A DNA stretch of 6,645 nucleotides from Lachnospiraceae bacterium (GCA_022790905.1 JAAVYC010000064.1:1-6645), one strand, 5' to 3'; positions 1 through 5,953 are shown, counted from the first letter of the stretch. Notes: generated from the letters alone by a model not told the origin. Made by a program: numbers and translations.

Positions 1-264
1 AACGATGTCACATCCCGTTTTGCGTACCTCTTCACTAATTGCATCACATGTTGCATGTGTACAATCTGTTACCATAAGGTATTCTTCATAAGAAATACCT
101 TTCTCTTTCATTGCAGGGTCAATCTGGTCTACTACGCTTTGTTTTGCGCGTTTTCCCCATACGATCATTGGTTTCTTTGAACCAAAAGAAGCTACAATAT
201 TGCCTAACTCTTTAATAGCTCCATCCCCCTGATAATACTTGCCTGGAAATACCATTGCTTTCAT
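1..264 (-). CDS. Iron-containing alcohol dehydrogenase, GldA/glycerol dehydrogenase-like (N-terminal part)
   Basis: This is the first 88 residues of a protein that continues past the left edge; family members are usually about 350-390 residues. It begins MKAMVFPGKYYQGDGAIKEL and continues with a beta strand and turn (KPMIVWGKRA, near residues 31-40), typical of the N-terminal Rossmann-like domain of the iron-containing/GldA-type dehydrogenases. These enzymes oxidise glycerol or similar alcohols, or reduce the matching carbonyls, with NAD(H) in the cytosol. The glycine-rich NAD loop and the metal-binding Asp/His residues would lie outside the window, so the substrate cannot be judged. The start is supported by an AAAGGAGTGG ribosome binding site at 271-280. 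It has its own strong promoter (396-424), so it is the first gene of its transcript. Glycerol dehydrogenase is the best guess; another class III alcohol dehydrogenase is possible. Confidence 0.82.
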   Translation of the reverse strand, partial: MKAMVFPGKYYQGDGAIKELGNIVASFGSKKPMIVWGKRAKQSVVDQIDPAMKEKGISYEEYLMVTDCTHATCDAISEEVRKTGCDIV

Positions 265-329
265 TCCAAACCACTCCTTTCTCTTTTTGATTCCACATTA
301 TTTTTATATGTGCCGCTGCATTTTTGCAT

Positions 330-373
330 ACGACAGCTACAGACAGATCTTTTCTAAAGTTGAATTCTGTCGT
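330..373 (-). other. Possible stem-loop in the dehydrogenase 5' leader
   Basis: A 7-bp inverted repeat, ACGACAG (330-336) and CTGTCGT (367-373), lies inside the roughly 125-nt untranslated leader predicted between the promoter at 396-424 and the start codon at 264. The loop is long (30 nt) and no U-tract follows, so it is not a terminator. It may stabilise the mRNA or be a protein site. It could also be chance, and I do not recognise a known riboswitch in this leader. Confidence 0.3.
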
Positions 374-386
374 GCGCCCCTATACT

Positions 387-396
387 TGTATATACA
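387..396. promoter_or_regulatory. Palindrome TGTATATACA at the dehydrogenase transcription start (candidate GntR-type operator)
   Basis: A perfect 10-bp palindrome touches the -10 box (396-401) and covers the predicted start point (about 389) of the minus-strand promoter, a position suited to a repressor. The flank reads ATACTTGTATATACA, which resembles operators of GntR-family repressors such as TreR and GntR from Bacillus as I recall them. Outside the 10-bp core the symmetry breaks down, and TA-rich palindromes arise easily by chance. No regulator gene is in the window. Confidence 0.4.
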
Positions 397-424
397 TTAT
401 AGGATAGCTTCCCTTTTTTGTCAA
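396..424 (-). promoter_or_regulatory. Consensus sigma-A promoter for the dehydrogenase gene
   Basis: Read on the minus strand, TTGACA (419-424) and TATAAT (396-401) are both perfect consensus hexamers separated by exactly 17 bp. Transcription would start near 389, leaving a leader of about 125 nt. So strong a promoter normally needs a repressor or leader control, and the palindrome at 387-396 is a candidate operator. Confidence 0.88.
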
Positions 425-476
425 TCTTTATTTCCTATTTTTCCCTTAAAAACGCGCTTTTATTGCCTCTCCCATT

Positions 477-491
477 TGTGTCGTTATCACA
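477..491. promoter_or_regulatory. CRP/FNR-like operator, copy 1 (distal)
   Basis: TGTGTCGTTATCACA matches the copies at 522-536 and 1352-1366 at 12-13 of 15 positions. Its centre (484) is 45 bp upstream of copy 2, about -86 from the predicted ferredoxin start point, and about 95 bp upstream of the divergent dehydrogenase start. It could be an auxiliary activator site or act on both directions. It is the least conserved of the three copies. Confidence 0.5.
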
Positions 492-521
492 CTTTTTGCC
501 TCAACTCTTACTCATTTTCTC

Positions 522-536
522 TGTGACTTTATCACT
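522..536 (+). promoter_or_regulatory. CRP/FNR-like operator, copy 2, for the ferredoxin operon
   Basis: TGTGACTTTATCACT has half-sites TGTGA and TCAC(T) around a 5-bp centre. Its first 14 bases are identical to those of the copy at 1352-1366. The centre (529) is about 41 bp upstream of the start point predicted from the -10 box at 558-563, the usual class II position for CRP/FNR-family activators. The 5-bp spacer is one shorter than the classical CRP 6-bp spacer. That points to a CRP/FNR relative rather than CRP itself; the regulator is not in the window. Confidence 0.65.
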
Positions 537-557
537 GAATAAAAAGTTCTCTTTTAG

Positions 558-563
558 TATTCT
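558..563 (+). promoter_or_regulatory. -10 element of the ferredoxin operon promoter
   Basis: TATTCT lies 29 bp downstream of the centre of the operator at 522-536, almost the same spacing as at the thioredoxin promoter (30 bp). No good -35 hexamer sits 17 bp upstream, which fits an activator-dependent promoter. The start point would be near 570 and the leader about 20 nt. TCTAAT at 561-566 is an alternative reading. Confidence 0.5.
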
Positions 564-591
564 AATTTAAAACAAAAGGAGATCTTAAAAC

Positions 592-786
592 ATGAAAAGA
601 AAAGCAACTGTCAATATCCTAGAATGCGTTGCCTGTGGATGCTGTATCAAAGTCTGTCCGAAAAATGCAATTGCCATTCCAAAAGGAATACATGCTGAAA
701 TCAGCAAAGATCTATGCGTTGGATGCGGAAAATGCGCAAAAGAATGTCCCGCAAGCGTAATCACATTGGAGGTGATAGAACCATGA
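592..786 (+). CDS. 2[4Fe-4S] bacterial-type ferredoxin, 64 aa
   Basis: A small soluble electron carrier. Two complete cluster motifs are visible: C12-x2-C15-x2-C18-x3-C22-Pro and C42-x2-C45-x2-C48-x3-C52-Pro, the pattern of clostridial ferredoxins with two [4Fe-4S] clusters. A ninth cysteine (C17) lies inside the first motif. The length (64 aa) is close to the usual 55-65. Start: ATG preceded by AAGGAG at 576-581. Its stop overlaps the start of the membrane Fe-S protein (ATGA at 783-786), so the two are translationally coupled and probably work together. Transcription appears to depend on the operators at 477-491 and 522-536. It may pass electrons to or from the membrane protein (inference). 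It could also be a dedicated subunit of that protein rather than a general ferredoxin. Confidence 0.95.
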   Translation: MKRKATVNILECVACGCCIKVCPKNAIAIPKGIHAEISKDLCVGCGKCAKECPASVITLEVIEP

Positions 787-1373
787 AGCAAAAAAAGAAA
801 TGGTACGATTATCTGTGGATCGTTTCTCTTACTTATTTGATTTTGGGATTTTTCAATATCCTTTTTGCCTGGTTTGGACTCCTATGCTTCTTTATACCGC
901 TGGCCATAGCGATTATAAAGGGTAATAAAGCCTATTGTAATAAATACTGCGGCCGAGGCCAATTATTTTCCCTCGTAGGCGGAAGGTTCGGGCTCTCCCG
1001 AAAAAAAGATATCCCCAAATGGATGAAGTCAAGTTATTTTAGATATGGATTTCTGCTCTTCTTTTTTACAATGTTCTTTCTCATGTTATGGAACACTTAT
1101 CTGGTATTCACAGAAGTAAAAGATTTAAACACAGTAGTCACTCTGCTGTGGACCTTCAAACTCCCATGGCATTGGGCTTATCACGGTACCTTCTTTTCCA
1201 ATGGTATTGCTCAATTTGCCTTTGGATTTTACAGTGTCATGCTCACTTCTACGATACTCGGATTTATTACAATGATTTTATTCAAACCTCGTTCCTGGTG
1301 CGTGTATTGTCCAATGGGAACGATGACACAACTTATATGTAAAACAAAAAATGTGACTTTATCACAGAAGTAA
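783..1373 (+). CDS. NapH/CcoG-like membrane 4Fe-4S protein, 196 aa
   Basis: An integral membrane protein with hydrophobic segments at about residues 11-31, 31-46, 85-108 and 148-167. Two cysteine pairs sit next to membrane segments: C52-x3-C56 (YCNKYCGRGQLF) and C173-x2-C176-Pro (WCVYCPMGTMTQ). This resembles the split Fe-S motif of the NapH/NosR/CcoG (Fer4_5) families, and the four cysteines could hold one [4Fe-4S] cluster. C35 and C186 are additional. His130 and His134 (LPWHWAYH) lie in a loop between membrane segments and are possible ligands. The start ATG is chosen because GGAGGTGAT (768-776) precedes it; an upstream in-frame extension would run through the ferredoxin gene. The role is probably membrane electron transfer with the coupled ferredoxin; partner and substrate are unknown. 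The last codons (NVTLSQ) contain the operator for the next gene. Confidence 0.83.
   Translation: MKQKKKWYDYLWIVSLTYLILGFFNILFAWFGLLCFFIPLAIAIIKGNKAYCNKYCGRGQLFSLVGGRFGLSRKKDIPKWMKSSYFRYGFLLFFFTMFFLMLWNTYLVFTEVKDLNTVVTLLWTFKLPWHWAYHGTFFSNGIAQFAFGFYSVMLTSTILGFITMILFKPRSWCVYCPMGTMTQLICKTKNVTLSQK
1352..1366 (+). promoter_or_regulatory. CRP/FNR-like operator, copy 3, inside the 3' end of the membrane Fe-S gene
   Basis: TGTGACTTTATCACA is a full inverted repeat (TGTGA, 5 bp, TCACA) and shares 14 of 15 bases with the copy at 522-536. It lies within the final codons of the preceding gene, and its centre (1359) is about 42 bp upstream of the predicted thioredoxin start point. An identical 14-mer at two promoters within 850 bp, at matching distance from a -10 box, is unlikely to be chance. 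Confidence 0.68.
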
Positions 1374-1388
1374 TTATAAATATTAGGT

Positions 1389-1394
1389 TATACT
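1389..1394 (+). promoter_or_regulatory. -10 element of the thioredoxin promoter
   Basis: TATACT is one base from the consensus TATAAT and starts 30 bp downstream of the operator centre. The place for a -35 box (about 1366-1371, AGAAGT) does not match consensus, as expected when an activator replaces it. The start point would be near 1401, giving a leader of about 25 nt. Thioredoxin can also be reached by read-through from the upstream genes, since no terminator lies between. Confidence 0.58.
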
Positions 1395-1425
1395 AAAAAC
1401 ACAGACAAAAGAAAGGAAGGTAACA

Positions 1426-1737
1426 ATGATGTCAATACTCAATATTAATAAAACTAATTTTAACTCCGTAAAAGAAAGCGATAAGCCTGTCCTCTTGGAC
1501 TTCTATGCCGACTGGTGCGGCCCTTGCCGTATGGTATCTCCGATCGTAGATGAAATTGCAGAAGAAAATCCGCAATACCTCATAGGAAAGATCAATGTAG
1601 ACAAAGAACAGGAACTGGCACAGGAATTTAAGGTTTTAAGCATTCCAACTCTAGTAGTAATAAAAAATGGAAAAGTGATCCAGCAGTCAACCGGCGCAAA
1701 ATCAAAATCACAAATCCTTGCTATGTTAGGAGAGTAA
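1426..1737 (+). CDS. trxA: Thioredoxin, 103 aa
   Basis: A cytosolic thiol-disulfide oxidoreductase that reduces protein disulfides and is normally recharged by thioredoxin reductase. The active site is WCGPC (Cys31 and Cys34), preceded by the strand VLLDFYADW. The cis-proline is Pro74 in SIPTLVVIKNG. Length (103) and fold order match classical thioredoxin, with no signal peptide. Two adjacent ATG codons (1426, 1429) follow AAGGAAGG at 1413-1420; either could be used, giving 103 or 102 residues. It lies 52 bp after the membrane Fe-S gene and has its own operator and -10 box, so it is expressed with, and possibly independently of, the ferredoxin pair. No thioredoxin reductase is nearby, so either it uses a reductase encoded elsewhere or it is linked to the ferredoxin system (inference). 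Confidence 0.96.
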   Translation: MMSILNINKTNFNSVKESDKPVLLDFYADWCGPCRMVSPIVDEIAEENPQYLIGKINVDKEQELAQEFKVLSIPTLVVIKNGKVIQQSTGAKSKSQILAMLGE

Positions 1738-1757
1738 CACTATATATTTTTATCATG

Positions 1758-1797
1758 AAAAATATGGGTACAGAACATTTCTAAAAGTTCTGTACCC
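1758..1797 (-). terminator. Intrinsic terminator of the amidase-vWA operon
   Basis: A perfect 11-bp stem, GGGTACAGAAC (1766-1776) with GTTCTGTACCC (1787-1797), has a 10-nt loop. On the minus strand it is followed by ATATTTTTC, giving a U-run 3-4 nt after the stem and 25 nt past the vWA stop codon. On the plus strand the same stem is followed by GTTATACG with no U-run, so it would end thioredoxin transcripts only weakly by the intrinsic mechanism. It may still protect the 3' ends of both convergent messages. Confidence 0.8.
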
Positions 1798-1822
1798 GTT
1801 ATACGTTGATCTCTTTTATAAA

Positions 1823-3862
1823 TTATTGATTAATTCTTGAGAGAACCTGAACCGGTTCTGCAAACGCCGTCATTTTCCATCCATTTGTCGTCTGCTCCAA
1901 CGCATATTTACACTCCTGTGTCATCAATTCTAACGTCTCGTTTTTGATCTGTACAAAATAAGTCTCTCTCGTCGTGACAACACAATTTTGCGCATCGCTG
2001 TAATCTGCAGACACAATCTCAAATGTGTTTAACTGTTCTGTGATATCCCGCAAAATATATTTTTGCTGTTCTTTATAGATCTCACTGTCCACTTTCAGAC
2101 AATCCGCAATATAGGAAAAATCAGATTTGGTGATCGCATCATCATAACCTCTTAGATATTTTTCCACAACAGCTTCCGGTCCGTCCTTGTAAATGTTATC
2201 TCCACTGACACTCAACAAAATATTCGGCGTATAGGAATATGTGCATTTTCCTCCATATTCTACGCTGTGATAACCGGCCTCAATATTCGCTATGTCTGTC
2301 ATTTTCGCCCCTGTGCTATCTTCAAACTCTACCAAATATAATTCTTTTTCCATTTGATAAATTTTTAGATATATACTTTCCATCGAATACACATCGTTGA
2401 CATTATAATAGGCACCACCCGTCTGCTGAGCAATATAACTGGCATCCGTATAGTCACTAGATCCAATTCCTATGATAAAAATCGGAATATGATATCTCTG
2501 TGCCACACTGATTACCTGATCCACGCTACAGTTGCTATAATTGTCATTTCCATCTGTAAATGCTATAACGCATCGCGCTCCGGATTGTGCTGCAACCCGT
2601 TCAACAGAAGTGTATAGGGCATCGTACAGGCTAGTCATATCTCCGGTATACAAACCATTAATTTTATTAATCAACGCTTTTTTATCACTGCAAAATTCCT
2701 GCTCTAAACGCACACCCGTTGCAAAAGAGGTTAATTCAACCATATCTCCAGCGGTAAACTGTACGCTGTTAACAAAATTACACATAATGTTTTTCGCCTC
2801 AAATAAAGGTTTGCCCTCCATGCTTCCACTGACATCTGCGACCATATCAATCTTTAAAGCCTCTAACTCATTTAGCTGATTTACTGTGGTAACGACCTGT
2901 CTTACATATTTCGCATTCGCATCCTCTTTTTTGATATAAAACATTGTATTTTCCAGGTTTTTAGGAACTTTTCCGCTGCTATCTTTCACATTCATGTACA
3001 ATTTGATCTTCGGAAAATCTGTTGCATCGATCTGCTGAATCTGAATATCCAATGGATGTTCTGGTTCAATATACAGAGAAACAGCTTCATTCATCTGGGT
3101 AAACTCTTTTTTGATCGCCTGGTAATCCTTCTCTTTCTTTTCTGTCAATTTTTTGATCTGATCCATATGTTCTTGGTATGCCTTTTTTTCACTCTCTTCT
3201 GCCTCCGTGAGATCAAGGGATTCATACATATCCACCACATCGTTTATGTAAGTATCATTGGCTTTTAGCAACTCTTTAAAAGAATCTTTGGTATCGCTTA
3301 ACAGAGAAACGGCCTCCTTGGCCTCCTTTTCTTTTACTGCCTGCTCACATTTTTTAAGCAACTTCTCATAATCACTATATTCACTGTCCGCCATGTGATA
3401 TTTTTCTTTTTCCTTCTGATACTTCTTCACATCCTCTGCGCACTGCTCAAAAGTCTCTACATCCTCCCCAATGACTTTTAGCTTTTCCAAAACTTCCTTT
3501 TTCTCAGAGAAATCCGTAACTCCAAGCGTCTTCCATTCCTTGATCGCATCCTCTTTTTCACTCATATATTCCGGTATTTTAGAGCGATCAATTATCGATA
3601 CCAATTGGTCTTTTTGTGCTCCCATTCCCCAGGTCACATATCCAATACCTCCCAAAAACACTACTGCCAAAATCGCAAGTCCGATTAGGATCTTTTTAGA
3701 CCCTTTCCCTTTTTTTGGCTGGTTGGGACTCACCGGAATCCCCGTCTGCTCCACTGCAGGTTCTGCAATTGGATTTTCTTGATCTGGTATCACCTTCTCA
3801 CCACAACCTGGACAAAACTTTGCTTCCTCAGAAAGCTTCCGTCCACAATTTCCACAATACAT
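1823..3862 (-). CDS. Membrane-anchored zinc-ribbon / von Willebrand factor A protein, 679 aa
   Basis: Domain order: an N-terminal zinc ribbon (C3-x2-C6 and C17-x2-C20), a Pro/Lys linker, one membrane helix (about 58-78), a Lys/Glu-rich coiled-coil region (about 95-260), a vWA domain (about 337-505), and a C-terminal region (about 550-672) resembling the NTF2-like ends of TcaA/YvbJ-type proteins. The metal site (MIDAS) looks complete: D343-x-S345-x-S347, T410 and D437 (FTDGND). Predicted topology puts the ribbon inside and the rest outside the membrane. The vWA domain probably binds a protein or wall ligand through a divalent metal; the ligand is unknown. The start is supported by GGAGG 7 nt upstream (3870-3874). 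It follows the amidase by 30 nt and is the last gene before the terminator at 1758-1797. The architecture, not the exact function, is what can be trusted. Confidence 0.88.
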   Translation of the reverse strand: MYCGNCGRKLSEEAKFCPGCGEKVIPDQENPIAEPAVEQTGIPVSPNQPKKGKGSKKILIGLAILAVVFLGGIGYVTWGMGAQKDQLVSIIDRSKIPEYMSEKEDAIKEWKTLGVTDFSEKKEVLEKLKVIGEDVETFEQCAEDVKKYQKEKEKYHMADSEYSDYEKLLKKCEQAVKEKEAKEAVSLLSDTKDSFKELLKANDTYINDVVDMYESLDLTEAEESEKKAYQEHMDQIKKLTEKKEKDYQAIKKEFTQMNEAVSLYIEPEHPLDIQIQQIDATDFPKIKLYMNVKDSSGKVPKNLENTMFYIKKEDANAKYVRQVVTTVNQLNELEALKIDMVADVSGSMEGKPLFEAKNIMCNFVNSVQFTAGDMVELTSFATGVRLEQEFCSDKKALINKINGLYTGDMTSLYDALYTSVERVAAQSGARCVIAFTDGNDNYSNCSVDQVISVAQRYHIPIFIIGIGSSDYTDASYIAQQTGGAYYNVNDVYSMESIYLKIYQMEKELYLVEFEDSTGAKMTDIANIEAGYHSVEYGGKCTYSYTPNILLSVSGDNIYKDGPEAVVEKYLRGYDDAITKSDFSYIADCLKVDSEIYKEQQKYILRDITEQLNTFEIVSADYSDAQNCVVTTRETYFVQIKNETLELMTQECKYALEQTTNGWKMTAFAEPVQVLSRINQ

Positions 3863-3892
3863 TCTTTTTCCTCCTTTTCTTTTGCTTTTTTA

Positions 3893-5113
3893 TCATTTAG
3901 CCGCTTCCAACTCAAAGCCTTTTGCGATACCCTTTGCATCCGCTTTTGCCCATTCCTTTTGCAAGATTCCCTGTTTTGCCAACTCTCGCATCTTGGGAAC
4001 CGTATGAAAACCATGCTCAATAATCATTCCCAAAACTTGAACATTTGCTGCTCCCTTGAGCACACCATAATAATCCCCCTCCTTCCCTAACCGTTTGCAT
4101 ATCGCTCCAGAACCATCCAAAGCATCGTTCCACGCGTCACTCCACTGCACAATATCCTCTTTTCCGCTTATTTTATGAAATTTCTCTGGCATTGCAATCT
4201 CAAGCTGATTGCTAATTTCTGCTAATCGTTCTCCGATGGCATTTCCAATAGCCAACGCCGTCTCACTCTCACAGGCTGTTGTATTCATAATAATGATCGG
4301 TTTCATAATCTCAACCGGCTGTTCATCTGTCTCATATCCATTTGCCTTTTCAAGATTTGCGTTTGTGTGCAAAGATAAAAACAAATCGCTTCCCTTCGCA
4401 TATTCTCCCCGCAAACTGATATGTCCATTGTCCAGCCCGCTATCGGTATATCCATTGATATGAATTGTTCCAGACTCCCTTGTCAAATAGGCGGTAACTC
4501 CATATTGCTCTCGCAGCAACTTTTGAAGTTCTATAGCAAGCTCTAAGGTAAACACTCCCTCATCATACACAATCCCATCCGTATCTATCACATTCCGTCC
4601 CTTATAATGTCCAGGATCAATACAAATCAAGAGATTGCTGGCAAAAACAGACTCTCCCTCCACCGCTTGATACAATCTCTCATCCGCCACTTCTATGTCC
4701 ACCCGATATTCATATTGCTGCGGTGTAGAATCCTCCAAAAAATCTACAAAAGACAACTCCCGACCCTCTGTCATTCCATCAGAAATCACGGTCCCAAGAG
4801 TCCTCCATTCACTCTCACCGCTCTTTCTCTTTTTTATCACATAGGTATCGACACACGAATTTTTTTGATCTGTCCAAAGAAGTTTGATCTCCCGATTCGA
4901 AATCCTGGTAAAATGAAGTCCTTCTACCCAAGTCTGTTCATGAATCTTTTCTTTTTTTCCTTTTTTCTCTGCCTGCTCTTCTTTTACCTGCTTATCCTGA
5001 CTCTTTTGAACTTTTTTACTTTCTGTACTTCTAAAATATCTTTGACCCAAAAATATTCCCGATAATATCACTAAAAAAATTATCATCAAATTTATTTTTA
5101 ATTTTTTCCTCAT
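3893..5113 (-). CDS. Membrane-anchored N-acetylmuramoyl-L-alanine amidase (Amidase_3) with FN3-like domain, 406 aa
   Basis: Cleaves the bond between N-acetylmuramic acid and L-alanine in peptidoglycan. Residues 6-24 form a membrane anchor, followed by a Lys/Glu-rich linker (31-60) and a fibronectin III-like domain (about 62-145, ending YEYRVDIEV). The Zn-dependent amidase domain runs from about 160 to 400. Likely metal ligands are H169 (DPGH), E185 (DEG) and H249 (SLHTNA), with catalytic E366 in IIEHGFHT. The Amidase_3 site therefore looks intact. I start at ATG 5113, preceded by GGGGATGAT at moderate spacing. An in-frame TTG at 5152 would add 13 residues before the anchor but has no convincing ribosome site. 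It is 30 nt upstream of the vWA gene and surely co-transcribed. Lacking a cleavable signal, it should stay tethered outside the membrane. A role in division, sporulation or wall turnover cannot be distinguished. Confidence 0.9.
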   Translation of the reverse strand: MRKKLKINLMIIFLVILSGIFLGQRYFRSTESKKVQKSQDKQVKEEQAEKKGKKEKIHEQTWVEGLHFTRISNREIKLLWTDQKNSCVDTYVIKKRKSGESEWRTLGTVISDGMTEGRELSFVDFLEDSTPQQYEYRVDIEVADERLYQAVEGESVFASNLLICIDPGHYKGRNVIDTDGIVYDEGVFTLELAIELQKLLREQYGVTAYLTRESGTIHINGYTDSGLDNGHISLRGEYAKGSDLFLSLHTNANLEKANGYETDEQPVEIMKPIIIMNTTACESETALAIGNAIGERLAEISNQLEIAMPEKFHKISGKEDIVQWSDAWNDALDGSGAICKRLGKEGDYYGVLKGAANVQVLGMIIEHGFHTVPKMRELAKQGILQKEWAKADAKGIAKGFELEAAK

Positions 5114-5180
5114 AATAAAATCATCCCCGTAAAGAAACCAAAAAAATTCCAATTTATGGGATATATCATATCAAATTTTT

Positions 5181-5214
5181 TCACACATATCCACCATAAT
5201 CAGGAATTGTGTGA
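5181..5214. repeat. Inverted repeat between pnuC and the amidase gene
   Basis: TCACACA (5181-5187) and TGTGTGA (5208-5214) form a 7-bp stem with a 20-nt loop in the 104-bp gap between pnuC and the amidase start. In the minus-strand transcript it is followed by A residues, not U, so it does not look like a terminator for pnuC. I see no convincing promoter for the amidase in this gap (only TA-rich stretches such as TATGAT), so read-through from pnuC or a non-consensus promoter is likely. It could also be a regulator site. Confidence 0.4.
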
Positions 5215-5217
5215 TAT

Positions 5218-5916
5218 CTATTTTCCACTTTGCCTCTTTTGCATCTTAGACCAATTGATAAATCCATAAATATCATTTACCAAAAACATTACAAAGCAAA
5301 TGACAACTGACAAATAGGACAGATCAGAAAGCGTAGCCATTCCCCATAAAACAATTAAAACGATATCATTTGCCGCATACGCAAGCGCATAAAAAGCGCT
5401 CCTTCGAAAGGTCAAATATACCGCTAAAAAACTAGTTGTGACAGACAATGTACTCGGTACCAAATTAGCAGTATGAAAAAACGCCAAAATATCAGAGAAT
5501 ACCAGAGTGACAAAGATTGTGAGCACACTCATAAAGATAATCTCTTTTCCTTTAAGATGGTTAACTTCCACTTCTGCTTTATTTCCGTTGTATGGATTCT
5601 TAAGCCATGAAATCAGTGCAAACACGGCCATTGGCGCTGTCATTCCCAGGTAGGTAACCATCTCTCCATAATAGGCAAACGTAAAAGAAATCATCCCATA
5701 CAACAAGCTAAAAATAATCATTAGAAATTGTCCAAATGGATTTCCTTTCGCATTAAAAATCAAAGAAGTAACCCCGATCAGGGATGCAATCAAGGTCAAG
5801 ATATTCTTTTTGTCAAAGATCAAAAAAGAGACTACAAGAAGGAGCACCGATATGCTCCAGAGCATTAATTCCCCTTTTGTAAAATAGTGAAATAGGGATG
5901 TCAGCCTTTTCTTCAT
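5218..5916 (-). CDS. pnuC: PnuC-family nicotinamide riboside / NMN transporter, 232 aa
   Basis: A membrane carrier that takes up nicotinamide riboside (or a related vitamin nucleoside) for NAD synthesis; uptake is driven by phosphorylation inside the cell. The length and about seven hydrophobic segments match the family. Family-like stretches are NPFGQ (59-63), YYGEMVTYLGMTAPM (82-96), SWLKNPYNG (103-111), NDIVLIVLWG (183-192) and the C-terminal NDIYGFINW (214-222). Start: ATG at 5916, because GGAGG stands 8 nt upstream; a longer in-frame GTG start at 5973 would begin inside the leader terminator hairpin. It has its own promoter (6051-6079) and an attenuator-like leader, so it is not simply part of the EamA operon. 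Relatives PnuT (thiamine) and PnuX (riboflavin) look similar, so the substrate is inferred. Confidence 0.9.
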   Translation of the reverse strand: MKKRLTSLFHYFTKGELMLWSISVLLLVVSFLIFDKKNILTLIASLIGVTSLIFNAKGNPFGQFLMIIFSLLYGMISFTFAYYGEMVTYLGMTAPMAVFALISWLKNPYNGNKAEVEVNHLKGKEIIFMSVLTIFVTLVFSDILAFFHTANLVPSTLSVTTSFLAVYLTFRRSAFYALAYAANDIVLIVLWGMATLSDLSYLSVVICFVMFLVNDIYGFINWSKMQKRQSGK

Positions 5917-5953
5917 CACAAATACCTCCAGCAATACTATTTTTCGTAAGAAC

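Noticed and set aside
239..526. Plus-strand 95-codon open frame across the divergent regulatory region
   Set aside because: Cys/Phe/Tyr-rich nonsense composition, no ribosome binding site, and it covers the dehydrogenase start, its promoter and an operator.
714..782. Upstream in-frame extension of the membrane Fe-S protein
   Set aside because: It would read through the ferredoxin gene in another frame. ATG at 783 has a strong GGAGGTGAT site and begins a sensible membrane protein.
1766..1797. Strong bidirectional terminator also ending thioredoxin transcripts
   Set aside because: The stem is perfect, but the plus-strand side is followed by GTTATACG without a U-run, so only the minus-strand reading is well supported.
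5114..5152. TTG start giving a 419-residue amidase
   Set aside because: No ribosome binding site upstream; ATG at 5113 directly precedes the Lys-rich start of the membrane anchor.
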